64,000 bases of DNA from Phycisphaeraceae bacterium. Its GTDB lineage: Bacteria > Planctomycetota > Phycisphaerae > Phycisphaerales > Zrk34. This document shows positions 37,632 to 46,086 of the stretch, in pieces. A model generated the notes under the pieces. It had not been told where the DNA came from and did not search any database. It saw only the letters and a program-made list of their open reading frames with translations. The number at the start of each line of letters is the position of its first letter. Position 1 is the first letter of the stretch. Both the position numbers and the translations under genes were made by a program. The stretch is taken from the NCBI GenBank assembly GCA_028282805.1, contig JANQHD010000006.1:109736-173735 (forward strand). The letters are read 5' to 3'.

Positions 37632-39047
37632 GTGCCACAGGCAAACGGAAGTGCACAACCCACCCCGCACGAAGCGGTCAAGAACTTCGTGCTCGACACG
37701 AACATCCTCCTGCACAACCCCAACGCGCTGTTCATGTTCGACGACAACCGCGTGGTGATCCCGTTCACCGTCATCGAAGAGCTCGACGCCTTCAAGAAGA
37801 ACAACGACGACGTCGGCCGCAACGCCCGCGAGACCATCCGCCACCTCGACCGGCTGCGCAGCCAGGGCGAACTGAGCGAGGGCGTCGAGTGGAACGGCCA
37901 CGGCGGCCTCGTCCAGGTCGACCTCGGCCAGTACGACCTGCCCCCCGCCCTGCACGGCGATGCGCCCGACAACCGCATCATCGCCTGCGCCTACCACCGC
38001 CACACCCAGGGCCAACGCACCATCTTCATCTCCAAGGACATCAACGCCCGCATCAAGTCCGACACCCTCGGCATCGAGACCCAGGACTTCGAGGCGCAAA
38101 AGGTCGACGCCAACCGCTTGTACACCGGCTACGCCGAGCTGACCGTGCCGTCGGGCATCATCGACGCGATGTGGGACGAGAAACAGCTGCCCCTCGACAA
38201 GCTCACACCGCACCTGACCCGCACCGACGAATCGACCGGCCAACAAACCACCACCGAGCTGCACGCCAACCAGTTCGTGCTCATGCGCGACGCCACCGAA
38301 GACTCACACACCGGCCTCGCCCGCCGGTTGGCCGACACCGACCACCTCGTGCCGGTCACCAACCCGCGTAAGCCCGTGTTCGGCGTGCTGCCGCGCAACG
38401 TGCAACAGACCATGGCCCTCGACCTGCTGCTCGACGACGAGATCAAGCTCGTCACCCTGCTCGGCACCGCGGGCTCGGGCAAGACCCTGCTCGCGCTGGC
38501 CGCGGGCATGCACAAGACGCTCAGCGAAAACCGCTACGACCGCATGCTCGTCGCCCGCCCCATCATGCCGTTGGGGCGCGACCTCGGTTACCTGCCCGGC
38601 GACGTGCAGGAAAAGCTCGCCGCCTGGATGCAGCCGATCTTCGACAACCTCGCCTACCTGCTGACCACCCGCGGCGGCGGCAGCCAGCACCCCGATTCCA
38701 AGACCCCCGAGCAGCGCATCCAACAGCTCATGAAGGACGGCACGCTTGTCATGGAGCCGCTGACCTACATCCGCGGCCGGTCGATCCCCAACCAGTTCCT
38801 CATCGTCGACGAGGCCCAGAACCTCACCCCCCACGAGGTCAAAACCATCGCCTCACGCGTCGGCGAAAACACCAAGCTCGTGCTCACCGGCGACGTGAAA
38901 CAGATCGACAACCCCTACCTCGACACCTCGTCGAACGGCCTGTCGTACATGGTCGAGGCCCTCAAAGACCAGGGCATCGTCGGTCACGTCTCCCTGGCCA
39001 AGAGCGAACGCTCGGAGCTCGCTTCACTCGTCGCCGAACGCCTGTAA
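37632..39047 (+). CDS. PIN-PhoH family ATPase (YlaK-like)
   Basis: From the GTG at 37632 (GGAGG eight bases upstream) the protein has 471 aa; an ATG at 37608 gives 479 aa. The N-terminal PIN nuclease-like domain has FVLDTNILL with the first Asp near 22 and IEELDAFKK. The C-terminal PhoH domain has Walker A GTAGSGKT (278-285) and Walker B FLIVDEAQNLTPHEVK near 401, followed by the TGDVKQID sensor. The double-domain form is the YlaK/PhoH2 type linked to RNA unwinding and cleavage. It is followed 9 bases later by a kinase gene. Confidence 0.92.
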   Translation: MPQANGSAQPTPHEAVKNFVLDTNILLHNPNALFMFDDNRVVIPFTVIEELDAFKKNNDDVGRNARETIRHLDRLRSQGELSEGVEWNGHGGLVQVDLGQYDLPPALHGDAPDNRIIACAYHRHTQGQRTIFISKDINARIKSDTLGIETQDFEAQKVDANRLYTGYAELTVPSGIIDAMWDEKQLPLDKLTPHLTRTDESTGQQTTTELHANQFVLMRDATEDSHTGLARRLADTDHLVPVTNPRKPVFGVLPRNVQQTMALDLLLDDEIKLVTLLGTAGSGKTLLALAAGMHKTLSENRYDRMLVARPIMPLGRDLGYLPGDVQEKLAAWMQPIFDNLAYLLTTRGGGSQHPDSKTPEQRIQQLMKDGTLVMEPLTYIRGRSIPNQFLIVDEAQNLTPHEVKTIASRVGENTKLVLTGDVKQIDNPYLDTSSNGLSYMVEALKDQGIVGHVSLAKSERSELASLVAERL

Positions 39048-39050
39048 CAT
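39045..39050 (+). promoter_or_regulatory. -10 box of a probably leaderless transcript
   Basis: TAACAT, overlapping the stop codon of the PhoH gene, ends 6 bases before the kinase ATG at 39057. Identical in sequence and spacing to the lptF element. Confidence 0.35.
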
Positions 39051-39056
39051 GCGTTC

Positions 39057-39704
39057 ATGCCCGACGCTGTCGAACAGCTCACGCTCGAGGTGCTGACGCA
39101 GATGCGCCGCGCGGATCGGCGACGGTTCGTGTTGGGCATCGTCGGCACGCCGGGAGCGGGCAAGAGCACGCTGGCCGAGCAACTCGCCGAGAAGATCAAC
39201 GGCGCGGTGGGCGAAACGGGTTTTGCCGTCGTGCTCGCGATGGACGGCTTCCACCTGCCCAACGCGGAACTCGACGCGCGCGGCATGCGGCCGCGCAAGG
39301 GCTCGCCGCCGAGCTACGACGCGAAGGGTTTCGTCGAGCTGATCCGCGCGGCGCGCGAGCAACAGGCCGACGGCGAACCGATCGGCGTGCCGGCTTACTG
39401 CCGGGAGATTCACGAACCTGTGCCCGACGCGTTTTCGATTCAACCGATGTGCGGCCTGGTCATCGTCGAAGGCCAATACCTGTTGCTCGACGAACCACCC
39501 TGGGCAGATATCAAAGGGTTGCTCGACGAGGCGTGGTACATCGACCTCGACCCGGAAACCTCGATGGCCCGCACCAAGGCCCGCCATGAGCGCGGTGGGT
39601 GCACCGCCGAACAAGCGCAACGCAAGATCGACGGGAACGATCGGCCCAACGCGCGGCTGATCGAAACCACGCGCCCCCGCGCCGACCGCATCGTCACGCT
39701 GTGA
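39057..39704 (+). CDS. P-loop nucleoside/pantothenate kinase-like protein
   Basis: This 215-aa protein has Walker A GIVGTPGAGKSTLAEQLAEKI near 27-47 (key residues G-x4-GKS). An MDGFHLPN block near 62 is typical of the uridine kinase/pantothenate kinase/fructose-kinase-like group (YggC/YfdH relatives). GLVIVEGQYLLLDEPPW near 138 is the Walker B-type strand, and TKARHERGG is a lid-like basic segment. The true substrate is not decided by sequence. Its 3' end overlaps the converging metallophosphoesterase gene by 11 bases. Confidence 0.82.
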   Translation: MPDAVEQLTLEVLTQMRRADRRRFVLGIVGTPGAGKSTLAEQLAEKINGAVGETGFAVVLAMDGFHLPNAELDARGMRPRKGSPPSYDAKGFVELIRAAREQQADGEPIGVPAYCREIHEPVPDAFSIQPMCGLVIVEGQYLLLDEPPWADIKGLLDEAWYIDLDPETSMARTKARHERGGCTAEQAQRKIDGNDRPNARLIETTRPRADRIVTL

Positions 39705-40563
39705 TTTTCAGCAACGGCTCACGCGCACCGGCGACGGGCGTTTCGTTTGAATCAAAAGGGGCGAGCTTGAACGCCTTGATCGGTTGATCGTCGAGGTGGT
39801 AGCCGTTGCCGCGTTTGCGGATGCGGTGAACGGCGAGCGTTTCGTCGTCGACCACCACGCCCAGCGGTTTGCCGGGGTAGGTGAAGCAGCCCGTGTTGAT
39901 CACGACGCGCTCGCCGATGCGCCAGACGCCTTGGCGGTGGGTGTGGCCGGTCAACACAAACTGCGCGTCGGGCGAATGCTCGGCGGCGAACCGCGCGGCG
40001 AGCTTCGGCACGATCGCCCAGTAGTGCAGCAGGCGGGCGATGTGGTACGGGCGGGCGAGCAGCGACAAGAGCGTCGTCGTGCGGCCGAGGCCCTCGCCGC
40101 GGATGTGCTTCTGCCAGCTGATGTGTGCCGCGTGCGCGGTGATTTCGAGCCGGGTTTCGAGGTTCATGCGCGACGCGGGCGCGAGCGCGGCCTCGGTGGT
40201 GAAGTACTCTTCTTGCACCTGGTTCGAGGTCGGGCACCACGGCGCGATCGACGGGTGCAGCACGTCGCCGTGCGTGGCGAACACCTGCCCGCCCGCCATG
40301 ACCAGGTGCCGGCGCTCGGCGAGGTACGGGTCATGGTTGCCGGAGATGAGCGTCAGCTCGATACCGTCGTGCTCGGCCAGCGACCGCAGCTCGACCAACT
40401 GCCAGCCGGCCTTAGCGCGGTAGACGGGGTGGTGCATCTCGACGAGGTCGCCGTTGACGACCAACTCGTCGAACCCGCGCCAAAGCGTGCGCAGCTGTTG
40501 GGGCTCGGCGTAGCCGGGCATGCCGAGGTGAACGTCCGATATGATCAACCGTTTGGTGCTCAT
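39694..40563 (-). CDS. Metallophosphoesterase (calcineurin-like)
   Basis: This 289-aa protein carries all the metallophosphoesterase motifs: SDVHLG (9-14), NGDLVE near 37, SGNHD near 74, HGD near 97 and LTGHTHRQG near 205. The order and spacing resemble UDP-2,3-diacylglucosamine hydrolase-like enzymes (LpxH group), though the insert GHDVL-type cap differs and is helical (about 105-185). Phosphodiesterase activity is well supported; the substrate is not. The start codon faces the HD-GYP gene, with a 157-base divergent interval between them. Confidence 0.85.
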   Translation of the reverse strand: MSTKRLIISDVHLGMPGYAEPQQLRTLWRGFDELVVNGDLVEMHHPVYRAKAGWQLVELRSLAEHDGIELTLISGNHDPYLAERRHLVMAGGQVFATHGDVLHPSIAPWCPTSNQVQEEYFTTEAALAPASRMNLETRLEITAHAAHISWQKHIRGEGLGRTTTLLSLLARPYHIARLLHYWAIVPKLAARFAAEHSPDAQFVLTGHTHRQGVWRIGERVVINTGCFTYPGKPLGVVVDDETLAVHRIRKRGNGYHLDDQPIKAFKLAPFDSNETPVAGAREPLLKITA

Positions 40564-40708
40564 CCGCCATTTCTATCGGTTGGCTCGTGGGTGCGATTAA
40601 GCCACGCTGCAACAACCAAACGCACGCCGGCGGCCCGCGGTTCGGGTCGAACTCGATTTCAAACGGAACTGCCGATAAAGAATGCTACGAAGCCCGCCGG
40701 CCGTGGGC

Positions 40709-40714
40709 TATAGT
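40709..40714 (+). promoter_or_regulatory. -10 box of a probably leaderless transcript
   Basis: TATAGT ends 6 bases before the ATG at 40721. Confidence 0.4.
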
Positions 40715-40720
40715 TGGGTC

Positions 40721-41803
40721 ATGCCGCAGGCCCAACGCCCCCAACCCGACGCCCTGGAACGGATCACCGAAGCGCTCGACGCGCTGCAGTGCGGCGCGTC
40801 GGTGGTCGACCGGTCCGGCAAGATGGTGTTCATCAACCGCCGGCTGGCGAAGATGTACGGCCGGCCGCGTGAGCAGATGATCGGCAGGCACATCGCCGAG
40901 ATGTACTCCGACGAGCAGGTCCGCCAGCAGCTCGGGCGCATGCTCGAGCACTTCGACGACGAGGTCGAGGGCGAGTTCATCATCGAGCGGGCGGACGGCT
41001 CGCACCTGCCGATCGCCACCGCGGCCCGGCCGCTGCGCGACGACGGGGCGGGCCTCGACCTGCGCATCGTCACCATGATCGACGTGACCCGCCTCAAGGA
41101 GATGTCCGACGAGGTCAACCGGCTCAACGACATGGTCATCGCCCAGGCGCTGGACCTGAAGCGCCACTCGGAGGTGCTGGAGCAGAAGGTCCGCGAGCGC
41201 ACCGCGGAGCTGCGCGAGGCGAACATGGCGTCGATCTACATGCTGGCCGTGGCGTCGGAAGCGCGCGACGAGGACACCGGGGCGCACGTCAGGCGGCTGC
41301 AGCGCTACGCGCAGGCGGTGGCCGAGCGGATGGGCCTGCCCGCGACCGAGGCGGAAGAGATCGGTTACTCGGCGATCTTGCACGACGTGGGCAAGATCCA
41401 CGTGCCCGACGCGGTGCTCAAGAAGCCCGGCAAGCTCACCGACACGGAACGCGAGCAGATGCAACGGCACACCGTCATCGGCGAGGCAATTATCGCCGAC
41501 GACGCTTTTTTCGCCATGTCGCGCCAGATCGCGCGCCACCACCACGAGAACTGGGACGGCTCGGGCTACCCCGACGGCCTGACGGGCGACACGATCGAGC
41601 TGCCGGCACGGATCGTGCACGTGGTGGATGTGTTCGACGCGCTGGTGAGCCCGCGCGTGTACAAGGACCCTTGGCCGCCGGACCGCGCGATCGACGCGAT
41701 CCGCCATGGCGCGGGCACGCAGTTCGACCCGGCGGTGGTCGAGGCCTTCGTGGCGCTGTGCAAGGCCGGTGAGATCAAACGCATCGCCGATGAACTGGCG
41801 TAG
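40721..41803 (+). CDS. PAS-HD-GYP cyclic-di-GMP phosphodiesterase
   Basis: This 360-aa response protein has a PAS sensor domain (about 12-125, with VVDRSGKMVFINRRLAKMYGR) and a coiled coil (about 125-165). An HD-GYP domain follows (170-355). The catalytic residues are intact: LHDVGKIHVPD with H221 and D222, the QRH and HHHENWDGSGYP blocks, and DVFDAL. It should degrade c-di-GMP to GMP or pGpG. There is no receiver domain, so the input is the PAS pocket. The start at 40721 is supported by the -10 box six bases upstream. Confidence 0.9.
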   Translation: MPQAQRPQPDALERITEALDALQCGASVVDRSGKMVFINRRLAKMYGRPREQMIGRHIAEMYSDEQVRQQLGRMLEHFDDEVEGEFIIERADGSHLPIATAARPLRDDGAGLDLRIVTMIDVTRLKEMSDEVNRLNDMVIAQALDLKRHSEVLEQKVRERTAELREANMASIYMLAVASEARDEDTGAHVRRLQRYAQAVAERMGLPATEAEEIGYSAILHDVGKIHVPDAVLKKPGKLTDTEREQMQRHTVIGEAIIADDAFFAMSRQIARHHHENWDGSGYPDGLTGDTIELPARIVHVVDVFDALVSPRVYKDPWPPDRAIDAIRHGAGTQFDPAVVEAFVALCKAGEIKRIADELA

Positions 41804-41813
41804 GCGGGCGTGT

Positions 41814-41819
41814 TACAAT
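41814..41819 (+). promoter_or_regulatory. -10 box of a probably leaderless transcript
   Basis: TACAAT ends 7 bases before the ATG at 41827. Confidence 0.4.
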
Positions 41820-41826
41820 CACCGCC

Positions 41827-42963
41827 ATGAGCGCCACCCTCAAGCAAGCCGTTGATGTACTGGAAGCCATCGCCCCCGCGCGTTACGCCGAGGAATGGGA
41901 CAACGTCGGCCTGCTGGTCGAGCCGACCAAGCCCCGACGGATTAATCGCGTGCTGCTGACGATCGACCTGACCGAGGCGGTGGTCGCCGAGGCGATCGAC
42001 AAGAAGGCGGAGTTGGTCGTCAGCTACCACCCGCCGATCTTCGATGCGCTTAAGCGGATTACCGCGGGGCACTGGAAGCAGCGTATTGTGGCGCAGGCGA
42101 TCGAGAAGCGCATCGCGGTTTATTCGCCGCACACCGCGCTCGACGCGGCGCCGGGTGGCGTCAACGACTGGCTGGCCGACGGCTTGGGCGCGAGGTCGGC
42201 GTTCGCGATCAAACCGCACATGGAACTGCCGGAGGGCCAGCAGCTCAAGCTGGTGGTGTTCGTGCCTGCCGAGCACGTCGACGCGCTGCGCGAGGCGTTG
42301 GCGGCGACGTGCTGCGCGGGCATGATCGGGGCATACGAGCAGTGCTCGTTCAACCTGTCGGGCGTCGGCACGTTCAAAGGCGACGATTCGACCAACCCCG
42401 CGGTGGGCCGGCGGGGTCGGCTGGAAACCGTCGACGAGGTGCGACTGGAGATGGTGTGCAGCGGTTGGCCGTATGCGCTGCAAGAGATCGAGCGCACGGT
42501 TCGCGAGAACCACCCGTACGAAGAACCGGCGTGGGACCTGTACCCGCTCGCGGCTAAGGCGTTAGAGCGGGTCGGCCAGGGGCGCGACGTGTCGCTGAAT
42601 ACGCCGGTGACGCTGAATACGCTGACCGGGCGGATCAAGAAACACCTGGGCTTGAAGCGGTTGCGCGTAGCCCCGGCCGAGGCGCACCGCAAGGGCAAGA
42701 AGGTCGACCACGTGCTGGTGTGCGCCGGTGCGGGCGGGTCGGTGCTCGGCGGCCGGCCGGCGGACGTGTATCTGACCGGTGAGATGCGCCACCACGACGT
42801 GCTCGAGGCGAACGCCGAGGGGGTAAGCGTGGTGCTTTGCGATCATACGAACACCGAGCGTGGATACCTGCCGACCTACCGGGGTAAGATACGCAAGGCG
42901 TTGGGCGGCAAGGTTGAGGTGGTCGTTGCGAAACGCGACCGCGAGCCGCTCGAGATCGTTTAA
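41827..42963 (+). CDS. Nif3-like dinuclear metal centre protein
   Basis: This 378-aa protein belongs to the Nif3/YbgI (DUF34) family. AEEWDNVGLLVEP is near 21-33, VVSYHPPIFDALKRIT near 65-80 holds the metal-binding histidine, and YSPHTALDAAPGGVNDWLAD is near 99-118. VYLTGEMRHHDVLEA near 316 and LCDHTNTERGYLP near 338 hold the second set of ligands. A central insert domain (about 130-235, PII-like fold in homologues) makes it the long form. Members form hexameric toroids; a GTP cyclohydrolase-like or metal-chaperone role is suspected, not settled. Confidence 0.92.
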   Translation: MSATLKQAVDVLEAIAPARYAEEWDNVGLLVEPTKPRRINRVLLTIDLTEAVVAEAIDKKAELVVSYHPPIFDALKRITAGHWKQRIVAQAIEKRIAVYSPHTALDAAPGGVNDWLADGLGARSAFAIKPHMELPEGQQLKLVVFVPAEHVDALREALAATCCAGMIGAYEQCSFNLSGVGTFKGDDSTNPAVGRRGRLETVDEVRLEMVCSGWPYALQEIERTVRENHPYEEPAWDLYPLAAKALERVGQGRDVSLNTPVTLNTLTGRIKKHLGLKRLRVAPAEAHRKGKKVDHVLVCAGAGGSVLGGRPADVYLTGEMRHHDVLEANAEGVSVVLCDHTNTERGYLPTYRGKIRKALGGKVEVVVAKRDREPLEIV

Positions 42964-42991
42964 CGGATGCGACAACACAGGAGGACTGGTC

Positions 42992-44158
42992 ATGCGAGGT
43001 GCGATGAGCATCGCGGCGGTGTTGGCGTGTGCGGGCGCGGCGTGGGCTGAAACGGTGGACGTGCGATTCGTGGTGACCGTGCCCGATGGCACGCCGGCGG
43101 ATGCGACGGTTTACCTGGCCGGGTCGGTCGGGGCGCTGGGCGGGTGGCGCGCCGATGGCTTGGCGCTCGAACGCCAGCAGGACGGCACATACGCGGCGAC
43201 GGTCGCGCTCGAGGCCGGCCGACCGGTCGAGTACAAGGTGACGCTGGGAGCTTGGGCCATGGTGGAAAAAGACGCCAGCGGCGGCGAGGTCGCCAACCGC
43301 GAATTGACGCCGAGCGAGGGCGGAACGGTTAACGTGAAGGTGGCGGCGTGGGCGTCGACCGACCCCGATGCGCCGCAGCCGAAGCGTGAATCGACGGTGA
43401 CGGGCAATGTGAAGGTTCACGAGGCGTTTGCGTCGGCGCACCTGCCGCGCAAACGGGCGCTGCGGGTTTACTTGCCGCCGGGGTATGAGGAGAACGCCGA
43501 CAAGCGGTACGCCGTGTTTTACATGCACGACGGGAAGAACCTGTTCGACGCGGCGACGGCGTCGTTCGGCGTTGAGTGGCGGGCCGACGAGACCGCCGAC
43601 CGGTTGATCAGCGCCGGGCGGATCGAACCGATCATCATTGTCGGCATCGATAACACCGATGCGCGGCTGGAGGAGTACGGGCTTGGCGAGACCGGCGACG
43701 CGTACGCGAAGTTTGTCGCTGAAGAGGTCAAGCCGTTCATCGACAAGACGTATCGCACGAAACCGGGCGCGGCGCACACCGCGCTCGGCGGGTCGTCGAT
43801 GGGCGGGCTGACGTCGTTGCACATCGCGCGGCGTTACCCCGACGCGTTCAGCAAGCTCGCGGTGGTTTCGCCGGCGCTGGTACGCCACAACGGAAAGATA
43901 TTCGGCGTGATCGAAACCGACGGGAGTTGGCTGAAGGGCAAGCGGGTGTGGTTTGACATGGGCACGAACGAGGGCGCGGTGTTTGACAAGGCCATCGACA
44001 GCACGCGCCGCCTTGAAAAACAGTTCAAGAGCCTCGGCCTGCTACCCGGCAAGGACTACTACTACCTCGAGGTGCACAACGCCAAGCACAACGAGGCCGC
44101 GTGGGCGGCGCGGTTCGACACGATACTGCTTTACCTGTTCGGCCGATCGGGGCGGTAG
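42992..44158 (+). CDS. Secreted esterase with N-terminal starch-binding-like domain
   Basis: This 388-aa protein has signal peptide 1-19 (MRGAMSIAAVLACAGAAWA). GGAGG lies before the ATG at 42992. Residues about 20-120 resemble a CBM20-like domain (FVVTVP, then LGGWRADGLAL and VEYKVTLGAW). The alpha/beta-hydrolase domain (135-388) is of the putative esterase/Fes type. It has YMHDGKNLFD near 177-186, nucleophile S269 in LGGSSMGGLTSL, and HNAKHNEAAW near 363 with the catalytic His. Relatives de-esterify sugars or siderophores. The 3' end overlaps the converging QueD-like gene by 28 bases. Confidence 0.85.
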   Translation: MRGAMSIAAVLACAGAAWAETVDVRFVVTVPDGTPADATVYLAGSVGALGGWRADGLALERQQDGTYAATVALEAGRPVEYKVTLGAWAMVEKDASGGEVANRELTPSEGGTVNVKVAAWASTDPDAPQPKRESTVTGNVKVHEAFASAHLPRKRALRVYLPPGYEENADKRYAVFYMHDGKNLFDAATASFGVEWRADETADRLISAGRIEPIIIVGIDNTDARLEEYGLGETGDAYAKFVAEEVKPFIDKTYRTKPGAAHTALGGSSMGGLTSLHIARRYPDAFSKLAVVSPALVRHNGKIFGVIETDGSWLKGKRVWFDMGTNEGAVFDKAIDSTRRLEKQFKSLGLLPGKDYYYLEVHNAKHNEAAWAARFDTILLYLFGRSGR

Positions 44159-44511
44159 ACCGCCACGCAACCGGGGGCTTCGGTGACGGCGACGCTGGCC
44201 AGTTGGACGTGGTCGGGCAGCGCTGCTCGCACCGTGTCGGCGATGTGCTGCGCGACGCGCTCGGCGGACGGGTTGACCGAAGCGAACGCGGGCAGGTCGT
44301 TGAGGTGGGCGTGCTGCATCGGCGCCAGCGCGTCGGCGAGTTGCTGTTCGAGCACGTGGAAATCGACCACCACGTCGATGTCGTCGAGCCGGTTGGCGGC
44401 AACGGTGAGCTTGACGAGCCAGTCGTGGCCGTGCGCGGGTTCGGTGGCGCCGTCGTGCAGCCGCAGGGCGTGCGTGGCGTTAAAGGTGCGTTCGATGGTC
44501 AGCTGGTACAT
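44131..44511 (-). CDS. 6-pyruvoyl-tetrahydropterin synthase/QueD-family protein lacking catalytic Cys and Asp
   Basis: This 126-aa protein has the T-fold and zinc histidines of the family: H14 (FNATHAL), H27 and H29 (AHGHDW). VVVDFHVLEQQL and the terminal Glu in VTEAPGCVAVY are also kept. Compared with E. coli QueD, the catalytic Cys (in KCGRLHGH) aligns with T23, and the Asp of LDHHYLN aligns with Q66, while the His is retained. So the usual Cys-Asp-His relay is broken. It may be a different pterin enzyme or a non-catalytic paralogue. TATAAT on the minus strand at 44538-44543 is a good -10 box. Confidence 0.82.
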   Translation of the reverse strand: MYQLTIERTFNATHALRLHDGATEPAHGHDWLVKLTVAANRLDDIDVVVDFHVLEQQLADALAPMQHAHLNDLPAFASVNPSAERVAQHIADTVRAALPDHVQLASVAVTEAPGCVAVYRPDRPNR

Positions 44512-44561
44512 CGCGGGCCTCGTGGGAAAGGCCGACGATTATAGCAGGAGCTTGGGCAAGC

Positions 44562-45878
44562 TCAGGCGACGGGCTGCACGGGTTGGGGCGCGGGCACGGG
44601 GCGCTCGATGAGGATGGTATCCTTCGGTACGCGAGCGAGGTTGATCGGATCGCCGACGAGCTTGCCCTCGGCGGTGACCATCTGCACGGTCGGCCGATCG
44701 AGGTGGTTGGGGTTGGCGGCGATGATCTGGGCGACCTTGCCGGTGGACAGGCGGACGAACGAACCGACGGGGAAAAGGCCGGAGGCTTGGACGAGCGCGC
44801 GGGCGGCGGGCCTGTAGAACTGGCCGGTCGAGGCCGAGCGGATGAGTTGTTCCATGGCCACGTAAGGCAGGCGGTTCTTGCGGTAGTTGCGCGGCGCGGT
44901 CAGCGCGGCGTAGACGTCGGCCACGGCGATCAGGCGCGCGTAATCGCAGATGTCGCTGTCGCGCAGGCCCTGCGGGTAACCGGTGCCGTTCTCGCGCTCG
45001 TGGTGCTGGTAGGCGGCGAGGCGCAGGATGTCGGGCAAGCCATCGACCAGGTCGAGTAGCGGCAGGGTGTAGGCGGTGTGGCATTGAACGCGGCCGCGGT
45101 CGATGTCGGTCAGCTGCTCGCCGCCGATACGCACGTGGTCGGGCACGAGGAGCATGCCCAGGTCGTACACCAGGCCCAGCAGGCCGAGCCGCTCGATGTC
45201 GCACGGGCCCCAGGTGAGCTGTGCGGCGGTGGCCATGGCCAACACCGATGCGGTCAGCGCGTGATCGGGCAGGTAGTCGTCGCGCCGTGGCACGGTCAGT
45301 GCCAACTGCGTGAAACGCTCGCGGTGGTTCAGCAGCCGCCGCATCATCTCCGAGAGGATGGGCGAGAACTCTTCAACCGAGACGCGTCGGCCGAGCTCGA
45401 TCCGATCGTAGATCGCCTGCAACTCGGTGACGGCGCCGTTGCGCCAGTCGATCAATTCGTGGCGGAGCGGCCAAGGATCGCCGTGGCTGTGAAAGTTATC
45501 CCATATCTCCATCGGCTTGGGGTAGACGCGTTTGTCGATGCCGATCGCTTCGTGCAACAGATCTTCGACCATGCGATCGCAGGCGTCGATGTGTTGCTTG
45601 CGCAGCCGTGCCAGGTCGGCGTTGGGGCTGACCGAGGAGCGCTTCGCGTAGGTGGTGAGGTTGTGCGACAGGGATTCGTAGAGGTCGACCTGGTCGGCGT
45701 GTTGCCCGTCGTAATCGTCGGCGAGGACCACGGTGGGCTCGCTCTGGCCGAGCAGAAGCCGCAGGTGCCGGTCGGTGACGGCGGCGCCGGCGGGGATCAC
45801 CTTCTGCCCGTTGGGCAGGAAGACGGCTTGGTCGAAGCGCGCTCCGACACGGATCGAAGTAACCGCGATACGCTGCAT
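44562..45878 (-). CDS. Degenerate HD-GYP-domain protein
   Basis: This 438-aa protein has an N-terminal unrecognised region (about 1-180) and an HD-GYP-like domain (about 190-350). A beta-rich C-terminal domain (360-425) is PilZ/S1-like in appearance. Several metal ligands are changed: the HDxGK motif reads YDLGM, wDGSGYP reads ENGTGYP, and DVFDAL reads DVYAAL. QHHE and the GYP tripeptide remain. Such changes predict loss of phosphodiesterase activity; a c-di-GMP sensor or scaffold is more likely. An intact HD-GYP protein is encoded 3 kb away. Confidence 0.82.
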   Translation of the reverse strand: MQRIAVTSIRVGARFDQAVFLPNGQKVIPAGAAVTDRHLRLLLGQSEPTVVLADDYDGQHADQVDLYESLSHNLTTYAKRSSVSPNADLARLRKQHIDACDRMVEDLLHEAIGIDKRVYPKPMEIWDNFHSHGDPWPLRHELIDWRNGAVTELQAIYDRIELGRRVSVEEFSPILSEMMRRLLNHRERFTQLALTVPRRDDYLPDHALTASVLAMATAAQLTWGPCDIERLGLLGLVYDLGMLLVPDHVRIGGEQLTDIDRGRVQCHTAYTLPLLDLVDGLPDILRLAAYQHHERENGTGYPQGLRDSDICDYARLIAVADVYAALTAPRNYRKNRLPYVAMEQLIRSASTGQFYRPAARALVQASGLFPVGSFVRLSTGKVAQIIAANPNHLDRPTVQMVTAEGKLVGDPINLARVPKDTILIERPVPAPQPVQPVA

Positions 45879-46086
45879 GGATTCACTGCCTGGTCGTTAC
45901 ACGGACAGCGCCCGACCCCGGACACTGCACTACTGGAGTTAGTATCGGCGGTTGCAAAACACGGATTGATGCAAAATATCCGCTATTTACAGGGGTTATC
46001 GGGGCTTGCCACCACCACCCAAAGCGTTAGGCTGTGCGATCCGACGACATCGGTTAACACGATTACTTGATCTACGAGGACGACGG

